A stretch of 64,000 nt of DNA from Breviolum minutum Mf 1.05b.01 (GCA_000507305.1 DF239431.1:1-64000); one strand, 5' to 3'; numbered from the stretch's first letter, positions 35,041-45,803 are shown. Notes: generated by a model from the letters alone, not told the origin. A program made the numbers and translations.

Positions 35041-35553
35041 TCAGTGGCTCCTTTCTCCAGCAATGCTGCTTTGGACTTTTTCCACAGTGCCTGGCTCCAC
35101 CACGAGACTTGTCACGACGGAATCAGACGGATACCACTTGCCGCAGTTTCTTTCAATTTGGATGTTTCCGAAAATAGTGGTCCCCCCAAATCATCCATTT
35201 TAATAGGATTTTCCATTAAACCATCCATTTTGGGGTACCCCTATTTTTGGAAACACCCATTTTTGAAGAGACCCCATGAACACACCTATAGTCAACAAAT
35301 GTCAACAACATCCTAAACTCCTCAACAAAAGTTCTAAGCTTCAAATGTCCGATCTGGCGAATTTAAAAAAGAAACTCATTTGACAGAATACCAAATCTTA
35401 ACATCCATCCATCAATCCAAATTATAAATCTCACAAGTTCCACAAGTTTGTGCATTTTTGTTTCAATCCCACCTCAGTCGACTCCAAATCAATACCACTT
35501 GCAATAAGGCTGAAGGCACCAGGTGCGGTAGGAGAAGGTTGATCTGCCTCCAC
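35041..35553 (-). CDS. Terminal two exons of unknown gene
   Basis: Exon 35473-35553 (acceptor CTTCCCAG; 27 codons, VEADQPSPTAPGAFSLIASG then IDLESTE; donor GTGGGA) joins in phase 0 to 35041-35136 (WYPSDSVVTSLVVEPGTVEK, then VQSSIAGERSH and TGA). The intron between them carries a family F element at 35164-35263. Product unknown. Confidence 0.55.
35164..35263. mobile_element. Family F element
   Basis: GTTTCCGAAAATAGTGG … CTATTTTTGGAAACACC; in the intron between exons 35473-35553 and 35041-35136. Confidence 0.8.
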
Positions 35554-35659
35554 CTGGGAAGTTTCCACCGGGAAAACCAAACTTCAAATGCGGCGTGGAC
35601 ATCCACCATTGTAGACACCCACTATATAAGGTGTAAGTGTATGTAAGTGTATATTATAA

Positions 35660-35855
35660 GGGTTGATTATTAAGGCTACCATCCCAAGTGTACCACCATG
35701 TTCATCCATTTTCCCTGATATTTTCGCCCCTGAACCTAGTGGATGTAAGTGGTTAGGATCACCCCCATTTATGAGCAATGAAAAGGCCATTTGTAAGGGG
35801 TCCCACAACCCGATCCTTAGGGGACAACCACTTACCTAAATGGGATGATCCTCCG
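35660..35855. mobile_element. Single-copy fold-back element Q
   Basis: About 195 bp; CCTAGTGGATGTAAGTGGTT pairs roughly with AACCACTTACCTAAATGGG. Confidence 0.5.
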
Positions 35856-35856
35856 A

Positions 35857-35990
35857 GTACACCCAAGTTTAACATTTTCGCCCTGAAACATAATATGATT
35901 CTTAGAAGAGGAAAACGTTTGTTTTTTGCTTTTAAATGGCCTTTTGGGCCAACTTTTCAGGGGGCTATATATCTGCTGTCAGTTAAACTT
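35857..35990. mobile_element. Family I element
   Basis: TACACCCAAGTTTAACATTT … GTCAGTTAAACTTG; longer interior. Confidence 0.6.
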
Positions 35991-36130
35991 GCGAACTAGC
36001 TGTCAGGAAAAAACTTCGGGATTTTTTTATGATTTGGGAACTTCGGGGAACTTCGGGGATGGGTTTCCATGATGAAAAAAATCCTCCCCTTTCCCAGGTA
36101 AGCCGTAAGGCGACCCTTCCGGTTTGACCG

Positions 36131-36330
36131 TCAGTATTTGATCATGGTGATCATATAGTTTTGTTGAAGTCCAGCAGCTCCGTTGATTTTTTTCCGTGTC
36201 GGACCTTGGTTAAACATCTTCCAATAGGAAGTTCCGTTCGTCGGAATCCCTCCAGCCCATTTGCTATAGCAACTTTGGATGGTTGAGTCTATGAAAGTTC
36301 CCTCAATGTCCAACAAAGGTGCCCAGGAGT
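36131..36330 (-). CDS. Terminal exon of unknown gene
   Basis: Acceptor CATGTAG, then 65 residues in phase 1: SWAPLLDIEGTFIDSTIQSC, …GGIPTNGTSYWKMFNQG…, ending NYMITMIKY and TGA. A mixed hydrophobic and aromatic composition typical of a globular enzyme domain, but no motif recognised. Confidence 0.5.
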
Positions 36331-36408
36331 CTACATGGGAATTCAAGTAAAATATCACCAATCTTCACCAATGAAGTTTCTAACCACGCTCCTAAAAAAT
36401 GGTGCTCT

Positions 36409-36528
36409 AGTTGGTGGTTTTTGACCAACCCATCTGAACAAAATATGCGAACGTCAAAAAAGGATCATGAAACCCCAAGTTATCCGGGATGAACATGCCC
36501 AAAAAATCATTGAGTTGCCACCCACCAG
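36409..36528 (-). mobile_element. Family B element
   Basis: Longer variant with TTGCCACCCACCAG arm; followed by the duplicated block. Confidence 0.75.
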
Positions 36529-36660
36529 TTATCATACATTCTGGCCAAATGATATATCTCTAGTGATCCAAATACCCAATGAGAAGGTGTTTAGGCACCG
36601 AAAACCCACTTGTTAAGGGAAACCAATGGGTAAATAAGCCCATAAAACACCAATGAAATG
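36529..36660. repeat. Local duplication, copy 1
   Basis: About 130 bp starting TTATCATACATTCTGGCCAA is repeated with few changes at 38383-38512. In both places it directly follows the right end of a family B element, so element and flank were copied together. Confidence 0.8.
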
Positions 36661-36879
36661 TCAAGTCATCCCCATCAAGTAGTCAACCCACCTAGTACTT
36701 TTGAAACAAAAAAACATCCATCGCCTTGTCAAACTGAATTTCGTTGGTCTTCAGTTCATTCTCGAAGAGTCCTTTCACGAAAGGTCCAGCCCGACCTTGG
36801 ATCAAATCTGACAAATGCCGTAGGGGATGATGAATGGCCGCTGGAGCGCAGCATGGGTTAAGTTTTCCATGGGTTTTCT

Positions 36880-36975
36880 AGTTGGTGGTTTCAACCCCTT
36901 TGAAAAATATTAGTCAAATTGGATCATTTCCCCAGGTAGTGGTGAAAGTAAAAAATATTTGAAACCACCACCCAG
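36880..36975 (-). mobile_element. Family B element
   Basis: Flanks GGTTTTCT and GGTTTTTC. Confidence 0.8.
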
Positions 36976-37454
36976 GTTTTTCATGTTATTTTTTGGCGGA
37001 AAGTGTTTGGGATGCATCTAAAGATAACATGGAATGACCTCAAACATCAAAAGGAAAATTATTGAGTTAAGAGTTATCGTATGTATCCACATTCCAACGA
37101 AAAAAAATATCTTATCTCGTCTTTCTAATGCGGTATTGCGCATGCCACAGGCATTCTTCCCGACTCCGCGCCAGGCCACGTGCACCTGTCTCCTTGTCGA
37201 AGACTTCCAGTCCTCACACAAACAAAAACTAAACATCTGTCACCCCAAACACCCTAGTTTGAGAAAAACCTTCGTTTTCGGTCATTTTAAAAAATGGAAA
37301 TTTCAGGATAGAAGTTTGCCCCGCAAAATTCGTTCATCCCTAGGGGATGTGTCGATGAGATCGTCATAGCAGGAACATGGATAGCAATACCGATGTTTGT
37401 TGAGAATAAAACGGCGGTAACTGGCTACGATCATAATCATGTTCTGTTGATGAG

Positions 37455-37575
37455 CACGACGATGACAATGAGATGGACGATGACGATGACGATGACGAGC
37501 GGGATGGTGATGGTGATGGTGATGGTGATGGTGATGGTGATGGTGATGGTGATGGTGATGGTGATGGTGATGATG

Positions 37576-37607
<32 letters not shown>

Positions 37608-37623
37608 GATGATGACGAGGATG

Positions 37624-37685
<62 letters not shown>

Positions 37686-37745
37686 ATTGCAGTTGATGTT
37701 GTTGTTATTGTTGTTGTTATTGTTGTTGTTGCTGTTGTTGTTGAT
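37455..37745. repeat. Compound GATGGT / GAT / GTT tract
   Basis: Successive blocks: GACGAT, GGTGAT (about 11 units), GAT (more than 25 units), then GTT/ATT. The block order suggests stepwise expansion. Open in several frames only because of its simplicity. Confidence 0.9.
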
Positions 37746-38273
37746 CTTGATGATGACGATTACGATGCTAGTGATAGGAATGCTTGCAACAATCAAAACC
37801 TGATGACCATGACTGATAGCCATGACCAAAAAGTAACCCTGACAAGGAGAACCAACGTTGAACGGCTATAAAAGGAAGCCAAGCATCTGAAGGGGTCCTT
37901 AGTTGTCGCGAGGTGAAATGGCTTACATGTTGGATGTAAGGCGCGCAATCTTTTGAGGTGCAAACTGTTCGTTTCAGGGAGGATATGTGTGAATAAGATT
38001 GAATAAGTAGAGTTCCAACTGAAGAATGCTCACTTGGTATCAACTCAACCCTGCAACGCACAAACTGCAAAAAGTGGGGCATAAACTATTCTGTACACTG
38101 GAGATTTCTATGGAGGGAAACAGTGATGAGATGGAGACAACTATCACCAGTATCGAGCATGGAAGCTTTACCAGATTGAAAACCCATCATGGCTGGTCAA
38201 CCTACCCCCGGCCACGTACCCCCCCCAGAAATAAGGGCAATATAATAAGGCCTTATGAAGGGAAACCAATGCT

Positions 38274-38382
38274 AGTTGGTGGTTGAACCAATCCATCTGA
38301 AAAATATGCTCGTCAAATTGGATCATGAATCCCCAGGGACCGCGGTGAAAATTCCAAAAATCTTTGAGTTGCCACCAACCAG
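38274..38382 (-). mobile_element. Family B element
   Basis: Paralogue of copy 36409-36528 with the same right-hand flank. Confidence 0.75.
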
Positions 38383-38512
38383 TTATCATACATTCTGGCC
38401 AAATGATATATCCCTAGTGATCCAAATACCCAATGAGAAGGTGTTTAGGCACCGAAAACCCACTTGTCAAGGGAAACCAATGGTTGATGAGCCCATAAAA
38501 CACCATGAAATC
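38383..38512. repeat. Local duplication, copy 2
   Basis: Second copy; its left partner element is family B copy 38274-38382, and the exon 38519-38610 starts just beyond it. Confidence 0.8.
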
Positions 38513-38518
38513 GAGTTG

Positions 38519-38610
38519 TCAAGGCACAGTGAGGCATTTGATGATGGTCTGGTGGCCCAATGTCTTCAAGTCTTTGTCGGCACCATAGTTCTCCAAGTAG
38601 TAGCAACCAT
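38519..38610 (-). CDS. Terminal exon of unknown gene
   Basis: Acceptor GGTTCCAG, 29 residues GCYYLENYGADKDLKTLGHQ then TIIKCLTVP, TGA. It lies right beside the duplicated 130-bp block (38383-38512). Confidence 0.45.
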
Positions 38611-38851
38611 CTGGAACCATGAGTGAAGATGAACAAACAGAAATCTTGCAAAGCAAAGTTTGTACATCAAAAATAAGCAAAAAAAGATAGCATTGTTGGA
38701 CCAATAGTGATGATGTTCTATTCTTTTTTTACAATCCGTAACAGTAGCATGCAGCCGTGCAAATGGGCTAAACATCAAACACGTCACAAATCTTTCGTTG
38801 TAAACAGTCAGTAATATGGCTGTTTGAGAAAATCAAACTTGCTCTGAGATT

Positions 38852-39004
38852 TCACAGGGTTCCCGGACCCTTCACATAGTACTTCATGTACATGGTGCCC
38901 TTGAAAGTCACCTTGGCTTTTCTGTTTCTGGCACAACGTTTTTCTTTCATGATGGATTCTTCTGGAATATTGATGTTACTCAAAAAGCCAACATCAACCA
39001 ACGC
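38852..39004 (-). CDS. Terminal exon of unknown basic protein
   Basis: Acceptor TGGAAG, 50 residues in phase 0: ALVDVGFLSNINIPEESIMK, EKRCARNRKAKVTFKGTM, ending YMKYYVKGPGTL and TGA. The basic patch KEKRCARNRKAK is marked. Unknown family. Confidence 0.5.
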   Translation of the reverse strand, partial: ALVDVGFLSNINIPEESIMKEKRCARNRKAKVTFKGTMYMKYYVKGPGTL

Positions 39005-39604
39005 CTTCCAGGACGCCAGTCACAAAATTGCAGCTTCAGGTTGAAATTCGTTACCAAAAAAATCAAAAATGCAAAAAAAAATCCAAACTCCTAGTGATGA
39101 TTCGAATCCTGGATAAATCTAAGTAAAATCCACCAGTCCTACTAGATAAATCTAGGTAAATTTGGTGGTAAATAACTGGAATCCTTTCAGGTTCCCATTG
39201 GAGGACAGTCAAGTCACCAGCAATGACGCAAGGCCAGAGACCTCAAGGTGCCCAAACACCATGAGAGCCGAGAAGAATGGGTACCCTTGGAGTTTTACCC
39301 GTCGTTTATCCCCCGGGTTGGGAACGAAAAACGTGGAGAAAAAAACACATCATTGAAGATGGGGTCAACTCAACAACAACTTCCAAACAAAGGTTGTTTT
39401 TTTTTTGAAATGGAATGTTCTATATTGGAAATATATGTCAATGAAATATTAGGAATCTCATTTGGCATATCAAACATTATGATTTCTCAATTTTGTTTGT
39501 CTTGGCTTTGGAAGCCAACATGTGGAAATATGATTGTTTCAATGCTTGAAACAAGTAGGATGGTACATACCATAGTTAGTAGCAATTGGATACCATCATG
39601 ATCA

Positions 39605-39732
39605 TACCCTGGAAGTCAAAGACCATTAAAAGAATAGTCCCCTGGAATTGTCGTCGATAAACCCTTCCTAAAGCAATAGTCTTTGTGAAAAAAACACTTC
39701 AAAAAAATAGTCTTTGGACTTCCAGGGCATAG
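39605..39732. mobile_element. Single-copy fold-back element O
   Basis: ACCCTGGAAGTCAAAGACCATT … GTCTTTGGACTTCCAGGGCATA, with repeated AATAGTC inside. Confidence 0.7.
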
Positions 39733-39741
39733 CTTCAAACT

Positions 39742-39836
39742 ACCCTCCAGGAAACTAACATAGCCATGGAAAATCCACCATTTTGATGTATTTTCGGGGA
39801 TTTTCATGGGCAAACAGTTAGCTTCATGGAGGTTGT
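39742..39836. mobile_element. Family C element
   Basis: Interior close to copy 32327-32421; right arm damaged (GGGCAAACAGTTAGCTTCATGG). Confidence 0.7.
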
Positions 39837-40097
39837 TCCCTTAATGTTTCGCACCATTTCATCAATTTCATCACTGAAGTTCCAAGTCCCATACCTCAAT
39901 GTGAAATGCCACCACCATAGCAGTGTCCTCCGGTCCAACGGAAAAATCCACGGAAAGTCACTCCCTCCCACACCTGGACCCTCACCCGATGCCGCAGTTA
40001 GTGGGGTTCGGATCCTGGACCATGTATACCCCGGGCCCGGGTGGTGTATTATTTTTGCAAATTCCAAATATAAAGAATTTTACAAAAAAGACAGACC

Positions 40098-40206
40098 TAT
40101 CCTGAAAACTAAGATGACATTGGAAAATACACCATTTTCAATAGGCCTAGATACATCTTCGTTCATGGTGGATTTGACACATTGTCACGTTAGTTTACGG
40201 GTGGGT
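40098..40206. mobile_element. Family C element
   Basis: TA-flanked; interior CACCATTTTCAATAGG as in 49432-49530. Confidence 0.75.
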
Positions 40207-40242
40207 ATATATTAACCTTGTCATCTACAAAACTTTCCAACA

Positions 40243-40336
40243 ATCATGGAAGTGGAAAATGGCTCTCAAATGGAAAAGAAATTCATCTTCCAGGGCCCCG
40301 GTTTCCACCGAACCGTGATTATAGCAGGAAGAGTAT
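40243..40336. mobile_element. Family K element
   Basis: CAATCATGGAAGTGGAAAAT … CACCGAACCGTGATTATAG. Confidence 0.65.
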
Positions 40337-40342
40337 ATACCC

Positions 40343-40446
40343 TCTGGTAAACTACCATAGCCCTGGAGAAACCCTCACTTTTTCCTAGAAGATACCATCA
40401 CAATGGTGGATTTCCCTTAGTTTCTATGTTCGTTTCAGGGAGGGTA
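40343..40446. mobile_element. Family C element
   Basis: TA-CCCTCTGGTAAACTACCATAG … TTTCAGGGAGGG-TA. Confidence 0.75.
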
Positions 40447-40491
40447 ACTAACATTGACCACACAAAAAACCAACAGGAAACTCGAAGAGAC

Positions 40492-40737
40492 CTTGGATCC
40501 AGTACAGTCGCGGCCAGTTTCGTAGGTCAAATATTTGGGTTGATTTTCCACCCACTTCCTGAGGTTGATGGAGCTGATGTGACATGTAGGATGTTTTCCA
40601 CCTTTTCTGGTTGGTGGTTGAACCAACCCCTTGGAAAAATATGAGTGAAAATGGGAATCTTCCCCAAAAATAGGGGTGAAAATAAAAAATATCTGAAACC
40701 ACCACCCAGTTTTTTGTTGAAGGTCAACAACAAGAAA
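40492..40737 (-). CDS. Two exons of unknown gene separated by a family B element acting as an intron
   Basis: Exon 40706-40737 (32 nt; FLLLTFNKKL) and exon 40492-40601 (36 codons; KHPTCHISSINLRKWVENQP…, donor GTCTCT) join in phase 1. The 104-nt intron 40602-40705 is family B copy 40609-40709 nearly end to end: GT lies 4 nt inside the element's left end, and AG is 7 nt beyond its right end. Product unknown. The small upstream exon is the weaker half. Confidence 0.5.
40609..40709 (-). mobile_element. Family B element forming an intron
   Basis: Flanks TTTTCTG and TTTTTTG; it fills intron 40602-40705. Confidence 0.8.
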
Positions 40738-40999
40738 CTATAGAATCAAACGATCCTCTAATATATGATTCGACTAATTCAGTGGGGTTGATCCATGTAA
40801 TGTGGAGAATTCTGATAAACACCACACAAAAAAATATGATACTGTAAAACTGATAAAACTATATAAAACTACCAACGCTATAGTACTGTTCAGTCCAAGC
40901 CAAATCACTCAAATGTTCTATATTTGAGCGCTCTAAATTGACACCTTGCGATAATGTTACGTTATCATGGCTAGGAAAAAACATCAGGATTTTCAATCA

Positions 41000-41205
41000 T
41001 CTATTGCAATTCTCCATCTTGATTGATTATTCAGCCAGGGGATGATGGAGAGGGAAAACGGAAGCGTGACCATCACGGAAATGTCCACACTCAAAAGTCC
41101 ACTCTTCACAAAACAGGACTTATGTCTTATGTGCCCGGCAGTTTTTCTGTCTTCCAGCAGTTCTACCATGTTCCAGCCACAGAACAAGAGTGGCATTAAA
41201 ACATC
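41000..41205 (-). CDS. Coding-like segment of unknown gene
   Basis: Long open minus frame including NMVELLEDRKTAGHIRHKSC and FVKSGLLSVDISVMVTLPFS, then a stop at about 40993. Ends not defined. Confidence 0.3.
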
Positions 41206-41616
41206 CAAATGGAAAAGCGATTGAATCTATGCCACCAAGTGACCAAAACTTCGCCTGAGCAACGAACTTCTTCAAGAATACAAACGACTACTCATTCGTT
41301 TTAAGGTATGTAGGTGTCCGTACATATTTTGTTCGCCCTTGAGAAGATGCTACACTGAAACCCTTGCAGGGTAGAGGAAATCACACATTCCACTGATAGC
41401 TGACAGTAAAACGCAGTACATTGAGACATCTTCATCTATGATTGCCACTATCGTTTCTAGAAACCCAGTTCAGGCAGAATTGGTTGATAAACACACTCTT
41501 TTAGCTTGGATCATCAAGTTCCAAAGAAACGTGGAAGACACTGTGGAAGCTTATTTACATGCAATAAAATAAGGAAATCAATTCATAACAACACATGTCA
41601 AAAAAAAATCTGACAC

Positions 41617-41727
41617 TCCCTAAAACTAGCACATCTCCCCCTCAAAAAATGGTGGTTGGAAAAGTACTTTCCTTTTGGGGGGCAAAAGGCCTAGTTTCAG
41701 GGGCAAACCGTTATCTGTAGGGAGGGT
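41617..41727. mobile_element. Family C element
   Basis: Abuts the 41.75-kb exon; arms CTCCCTAAAACTAGCACATC and CCGTTATCTGTAGGGAGGG. Confidence 0.7.
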
Positions 41728-41730
41728 AGT

Positions 41731-41787
41731 CCATTTCATGGCGTTGAATCGCACCCAAGGTTCCTCAAACTTCTCAGGCGTCACATC
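41731..41787 (-). CDS. Short exon of unknown gene
   Basis: Acceptor TTGTCCCGCAG, then DVTPEKFEEPWVRFNAMKWT. It may end at the GTGCGA donor after EPW (41755) or run to the edge of family C copy 41617-41727. Confidence 0.4.
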
Positions 41788-41861
41788 CTGCGGGACAAGC
41801 GGTGCCCGTACATGTAACATTCAAAGGGGGCAACAAGACCAGAATAGAGTGAACAAGATAT

Positions 41862-41995
41862 ACCCCCCGAAATCCAATATAGATACCCAACATAAATACC
41901 CAACTTGGACAGGAGATACATTTGCCAAACCACCATTGTGGGTATCTATCGAAGCTTTTGGGTATCTGTCTTTGGCTTTAGGGAGTGTGATATTT
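41862..41995. mobile_element. Single-copy fold-back element N
   Basis: ATACCCCCCGAAATCCAATA, then GATACCCA pairs with TGGGTATC; ends in TTAGGGAGTGTGATAT. Confidence 0.5.
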
Positions 41996-42490
41996 ACACA
42001 TATACTTTGCAATGATATTTGCTAAAACCAGCGATATAGTAATCATATAGAATATGATGTGTAAGACATGCTATCCATGTACCAGTACAGTATATGAAGT
42101 ACATGATGTGTGAAATGCGGAAGCATGATGCATGATAGATGAACACCTGTGTGAGATTTCGTCCGATTTCTCAGCGGTTGCTAATTCATTCTTTCAAACC
42201 ATGTGTGTTCAAAATGTGTCATCCTCCAATGCCATATATACAGCCCTTTGTTTGCAAACACCTGCATATGGAAAGAAAAAAACAGCAGGACAACAATGTT
42301 AAGATACATACATAAATACATCCACACCGTTCCAAGCCAGAACATTCCAGACTGGTTGCAAAGATATTCTTCATTTTGGTTTCTTTCTTCAAGTGTTCTT
42401 GGTTTATATGTTGTTTTGGTCAGTAATTATAGATCTTCATTGGTTCCTTGCCTCAAAAAAATCAGGTTGCTTTTGTCAAAAGCTCCTTGC

Positions 42491-42557
42491 CTCGATAGGG
42501 TCAGTGATGATGCCCTTCTGGCCAGCTGTAATGGTGGAGTCATAGTCACCCGTGCAC
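42491..42557 (-). CDS. Exon of unknown gene, possible GC donor
   Basis: Acceptor TACTGAG, 22 codons CTGDYDSTITAGQKGIITDP then IE, followed by GCAAGG, a good match to a GC-type donor. Alternatively the frame runs four more residues to TGA. The frame stays open upstream (FAIQSAGTVVLR), so the exon may be longer. Confidence 0.4.
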
Positions 42558-42870
42558 CTCAGTACGACAGTCCCGGCAGATTGGATGGCGAAAAAACCCC
42601 GGAAACCCCAAATGAAACATGTGGAAAAAAACAACGTCGTGAGCCTGGAGGGTTGGTTGATTTTTGATATTTTTCTCCACCCGTTTTTAAAAACACTTGG
42701 AAGACAACGACATTGAAATTTTGTCCATCTACTGAGACTGTATGTGTGTACATAATGGTGCCTGGAGATATTTAAGGTTAATTACACAAGTCCATGGTAA
42801 ACAGATTCATGTTTCATGGCTCAACTGTACAGGACATTTTGGAACTGCAACATGAGCCATTGAAATACTA

Positions 42871-42980
42871 GTACCCTCCCTGAAAACTAACATCTCCCCT
42901 GAAAATTGATGATTGGAAAATGATTCATTTCCTTGTAAAATGGTTTGTCCTCAGGGGACGTGTTAGTTTTCAGGGGGGTT
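42871..42980. mobile_element. Family C element
   Basis: TACCCTCCCTGAAAACTAACATC … GTGTTAGTTTTCAGGGGGG. Confidence 0.8.
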
Positions 42981-43000
42981 GGCCTTATTACATCTTCTAC

Positions 43001-43094
43001 TTCCAAGAATTCTGGGGCACTTTTCCAGTCGACCGGAGGATATCCTGAGTTTCCGTACTCGACAGAGGCAGCACCTGATAACCATCCAAACATC
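43001..43094 (-). CDS. Internal exon of unknown gene
   Basis: Acceptor CGCCAG and donor GTAGAAG bound 31 codons: MFGWLSGAASVEYGNSGYPP, then VDWKSAPEFLE. Family C copies flank it at 42871-42980 and 43122-43190. Confidence 0.5.
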
Positions 43095-43121
43095 CTGGCG
43101 GATCGTCCCAGCAGGGGATGA

Positions 43122-43190
43122 CCCTCCCTGAAACTAACATCTTCGTCCCTAAAAATAGGCAATCCCAAAAGGAAGTCGGATCGTCTCCCA
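43122..43190. mobile_element. Family C half-copy
   Basis: Left arm and AATAGGCAATCCCAAAAGGA interior, as in 45804-45892; right arm missing. Confidence 0.6.
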
Positions 43191-43205
43191 CCCAAATGGC
43201 AAATG

Positions 43206-43322
43206 TAACACGTTGTGGTTTCAACCCATCTGAGAAATATGAGTGAACTAGATTCAACTAGGTAATCTTCCAGAAAGAGGGTGAACATAAAGCATATATG
43301 AATATCTGAAACCACACCGTAG
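43206..43322 (-). mobile_element. Family B element, diverged
   Basis: Arms TTGTGGTTTCAACCCATCTG and CTGAAACCACACCG. Confidence 0.65.
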
Positions 43323-43674
43323 AACCATTCTGAATTAACATGAGGATCATAGCACAACTGCTGGGTGTTTTGAACTCACCTGCAAAAAAAGTATGACAAT
43401 TTACTAGATATATACTCCCTGATGTCTAATGTTTGAAACCGCCAAGACTGCCGATAAATATGTGTGAGTCTATTATATTGCATATCCAATTGTGGGTGCA
43501 GCTCAACAGGTAGTTGTATGGTGTTGTGTCATTGACCAGTCCCAATGCACCCGGGGATTTCACTGAGGATTTTTTGATCACACAGATTAGACTTGGAAGA
43601 GAACGAGACAAGATTTATCCTGCAAGATGCCTCACAAGTCTGGCAGAAACTGCAATGACCACCAGAATTTAAAG

Positions 43675-43745
43675 ATATGATATGATATGATATGATATGA
43701 TATGATATGATATGATATAATATGATATAATACAGTACAATATAA
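43675..43745. repeat. (GATAT)n pentanucleotide tract
   Basis: About 13 near-identical pentamers, decaying to ATAAT and ACAGT variants at the right edge. Confidence 0.85.
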
Positions 43746-43796
43746 TATGTGTATATTTATATATATACATACATAGAAGCAAATGACCACAGAATC

Positions 43797-44026
43797 TTAT
43801 GAAATTTTTAGGGCATGCACCATCCCACCGGCCAAAACATCATCCAACAGCACACAGAAATCAACAACGTTGAAGTGCCTGTTTTTTTTGGGTGGGGATT
43901 TCGCTAAAAATGGACAGCGCTGTCCAATGTTTTTTTTCTCAAAATTGGATCTGAGAGCCAAAAAGGTTGCGTGGCGAAGCGGCTTTAGCTTTTTCTTCAT
44001 CACATGGATGGCATGGAAGGTCACTC
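43797..44026 (-). CDS. Terminal exon of unknown basic protein
   Basis: Acceptor ATCTAG, 75 residues: VTFHAIHVMKKKLKPLRHAT, …SPPKKNRHFNVVDFCVLLDD…, ending GGMVHALKIS and TAA. Lys-rich first half, hydrophobic second half. Confidence 0.4.
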
Positions 44027-44282
44027 CTAGATGAATTCATGGTTTTTCTGGCCCCTTTAAACAAAATATGTATGGAGTACATGGGTACACATATTGGATA
44101 TATGTATTGATTATTGATGGTATATATATTGTATTTAATTGTATTTAAATGAAGAACTTAAGATGATTCACTTTCACCAATTCGAATCCCTAAACATTAC
44201 GAAAAAAAACTGTGAGAGCAATCAGTTGAAACAACCGACAAATGATACTGTTGATTCGCTAAATTCTTGTACCAACTACCCT

Positions 44283-44376
44283 TGGACCCCAAAACCGTGA
44301 AACATGAAGGTTTAAAACCCCCCAAATATGAGTTATAACCTCTAAAAATGAAGGAAACGTGGGTTGCCATGGTAGG
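44283..44376 (-). mobile_element. Family G element, inverted
   Basis: CTTGGACCCCAAAACCGTG … CTAAAAATGAAGGAAACGTG. Confidence 0.7.
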
Positions 44377-44435
44377 ATGTATGAACCTACAAAAAGTGAC
44401 CTGTCCACAGATGCAGGACTTCAGTCATCAACCGT

Positions 44436-44531
44436 AGGAGTCTGCTTCTTCAGCAGCACCGTGGTGACACCACTAGATTGTGCTCTGAGGTAGCGTGGTA
44501 CCTTCATCATTATGTATTGAAGATATTCGCC
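44436..44531 (-). CDS. Exon of unknown gene
   Basis: Acceptor CATACAG, then GEYLQYIMMKVPRYLRAQSS and GVTTVLLKKQ. It may split at an internal GTACCA. A family A half-copy lies at its left edge. Confidence 0.35.
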
Positions 44532-45328
44532 CTGTATGACTGAACAAATAAAATATATATATATATAGTATATAGATCGATTTAATAAATATAGATCGAT
44601 ATAAAAATTCCATAACCAGTTGCAATTAGGGCACCATCCTAGAGGTATAAGTACCTGGGATTTTCTTTTTGACAGCGGCACCCAACTCTGGCCTAGGTCT
44701 GTAAGGGCTCCTCCCTAATTCCTCAGACACAACTGAGAGCTTCGTGACACTTTCCGACATTTTTCACATGGCGACATGGCTCTTGCTGTCTGCCAGAAAG
44801 GATCAAAGCTGCACAAAGGTTTCTGGCAATTAGGCAGGATGTCAATCTCAACTCTCAGGCTGCAATCTCATTCTTTTTTGTTGACCCTCAAGGCTTCGTT
44901 TTGCTGTTTCGCCGGTTTTGTTCGCCGACTGAAGCGGGGCATTTTGGTCACCAGAAACAGGACAAGAGGAAAGCTAACGCCTCGGCAGCTAGACATGACG
45001 CTGATGATGTGGTATTGATGGCGGTAAAATACAGTGAGCCAGTTGAGCTTGGTAATTTACAAAGTCTCAAAGCATGCTAAAGAACCAGGTGGTGCAGAAT
45101 TTTCAACTAACAGCATCTATGTCTCACTTTGGTCTACCCGGTCCACCCAGGATACCAGGCACAACTTGAAAATGGAATAGTCCTCTTGGGGCCCGGGGGG
45201 TAGTTCCAAAGTATCACCATCATTTCAGTGATGGGAAGAGAGTGGCTGCAAAAGTTGAACTTGACCAATTCAAATAAGGAACGGAGACCCCAAGCAATGT
45301 GTTGCGAGCGTTACTCTCCTGGCACGGG

Positions 45329-45452
45329 CTATCCCAAAGTGACAGCAAATTCAAGCAAGACCCAACATGTGGAGATAAAAGTTAGACTTAATAAATCCTT
45401 CAACCAATCATTATGGTCATGAACAAACAGGATTTCAAAGTTTGCTATTCGG
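45329..45452 (-). CDS. Coding-like terminal exon of unknown gene
   Basis: Strong acceptor GATTTTCTTTCAG, then 40 residues: RIANFEILFVHDHNDWLKDL, a hydrophobic stretch FISTCWVLLEFAVTLG, then TAG. A hydrophilic plus-strand frame overlaps it, so confidence is modest. Confidence 0.3.
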
Positions 45453-45803
45453 CTGAAAGAAAATCCCCAAATCTGGCATGCGGTCCTGTGGATAGACCAG
45501 GATCTGCTGAGGATAAGAGCAATTCTGGTTCTGGCAATTCCAGCCCGTTCGGACCACAATGTAACACTCCTAAAGGCCAGGTGGACCCATTGAAGGTTGG
45601 CAGCTATGTCTGGGAAGAGGCTCTTAGTGAATCAAATCTCAACCTGTTTTCTTGAATTTTGGATAGAACTTTCATGAACATGCCACACACACACACACAC
45701 ACTTGAATACTATGCTCAAACAATATGGTGCCATATCATACTTCAACGCCCGCTATGACAGCTGCTCACCTCTTTTTACAACATCAAGAACAATATAGAT
45801 GTA

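Noticed and set aside
42203-42667. Plus-strand open frame of 154 codons
   Set aside because: It overlaps a better minus exon (42491-42557) and runs through AT-rich intron-like sequence.
45228-45655. Hydrophilic plus-strand frames
   Set aside because: Plausible composition, but the minus strand has a strong acceptor and open frames here and all firm genes are on that strand; left undecided rather than called.
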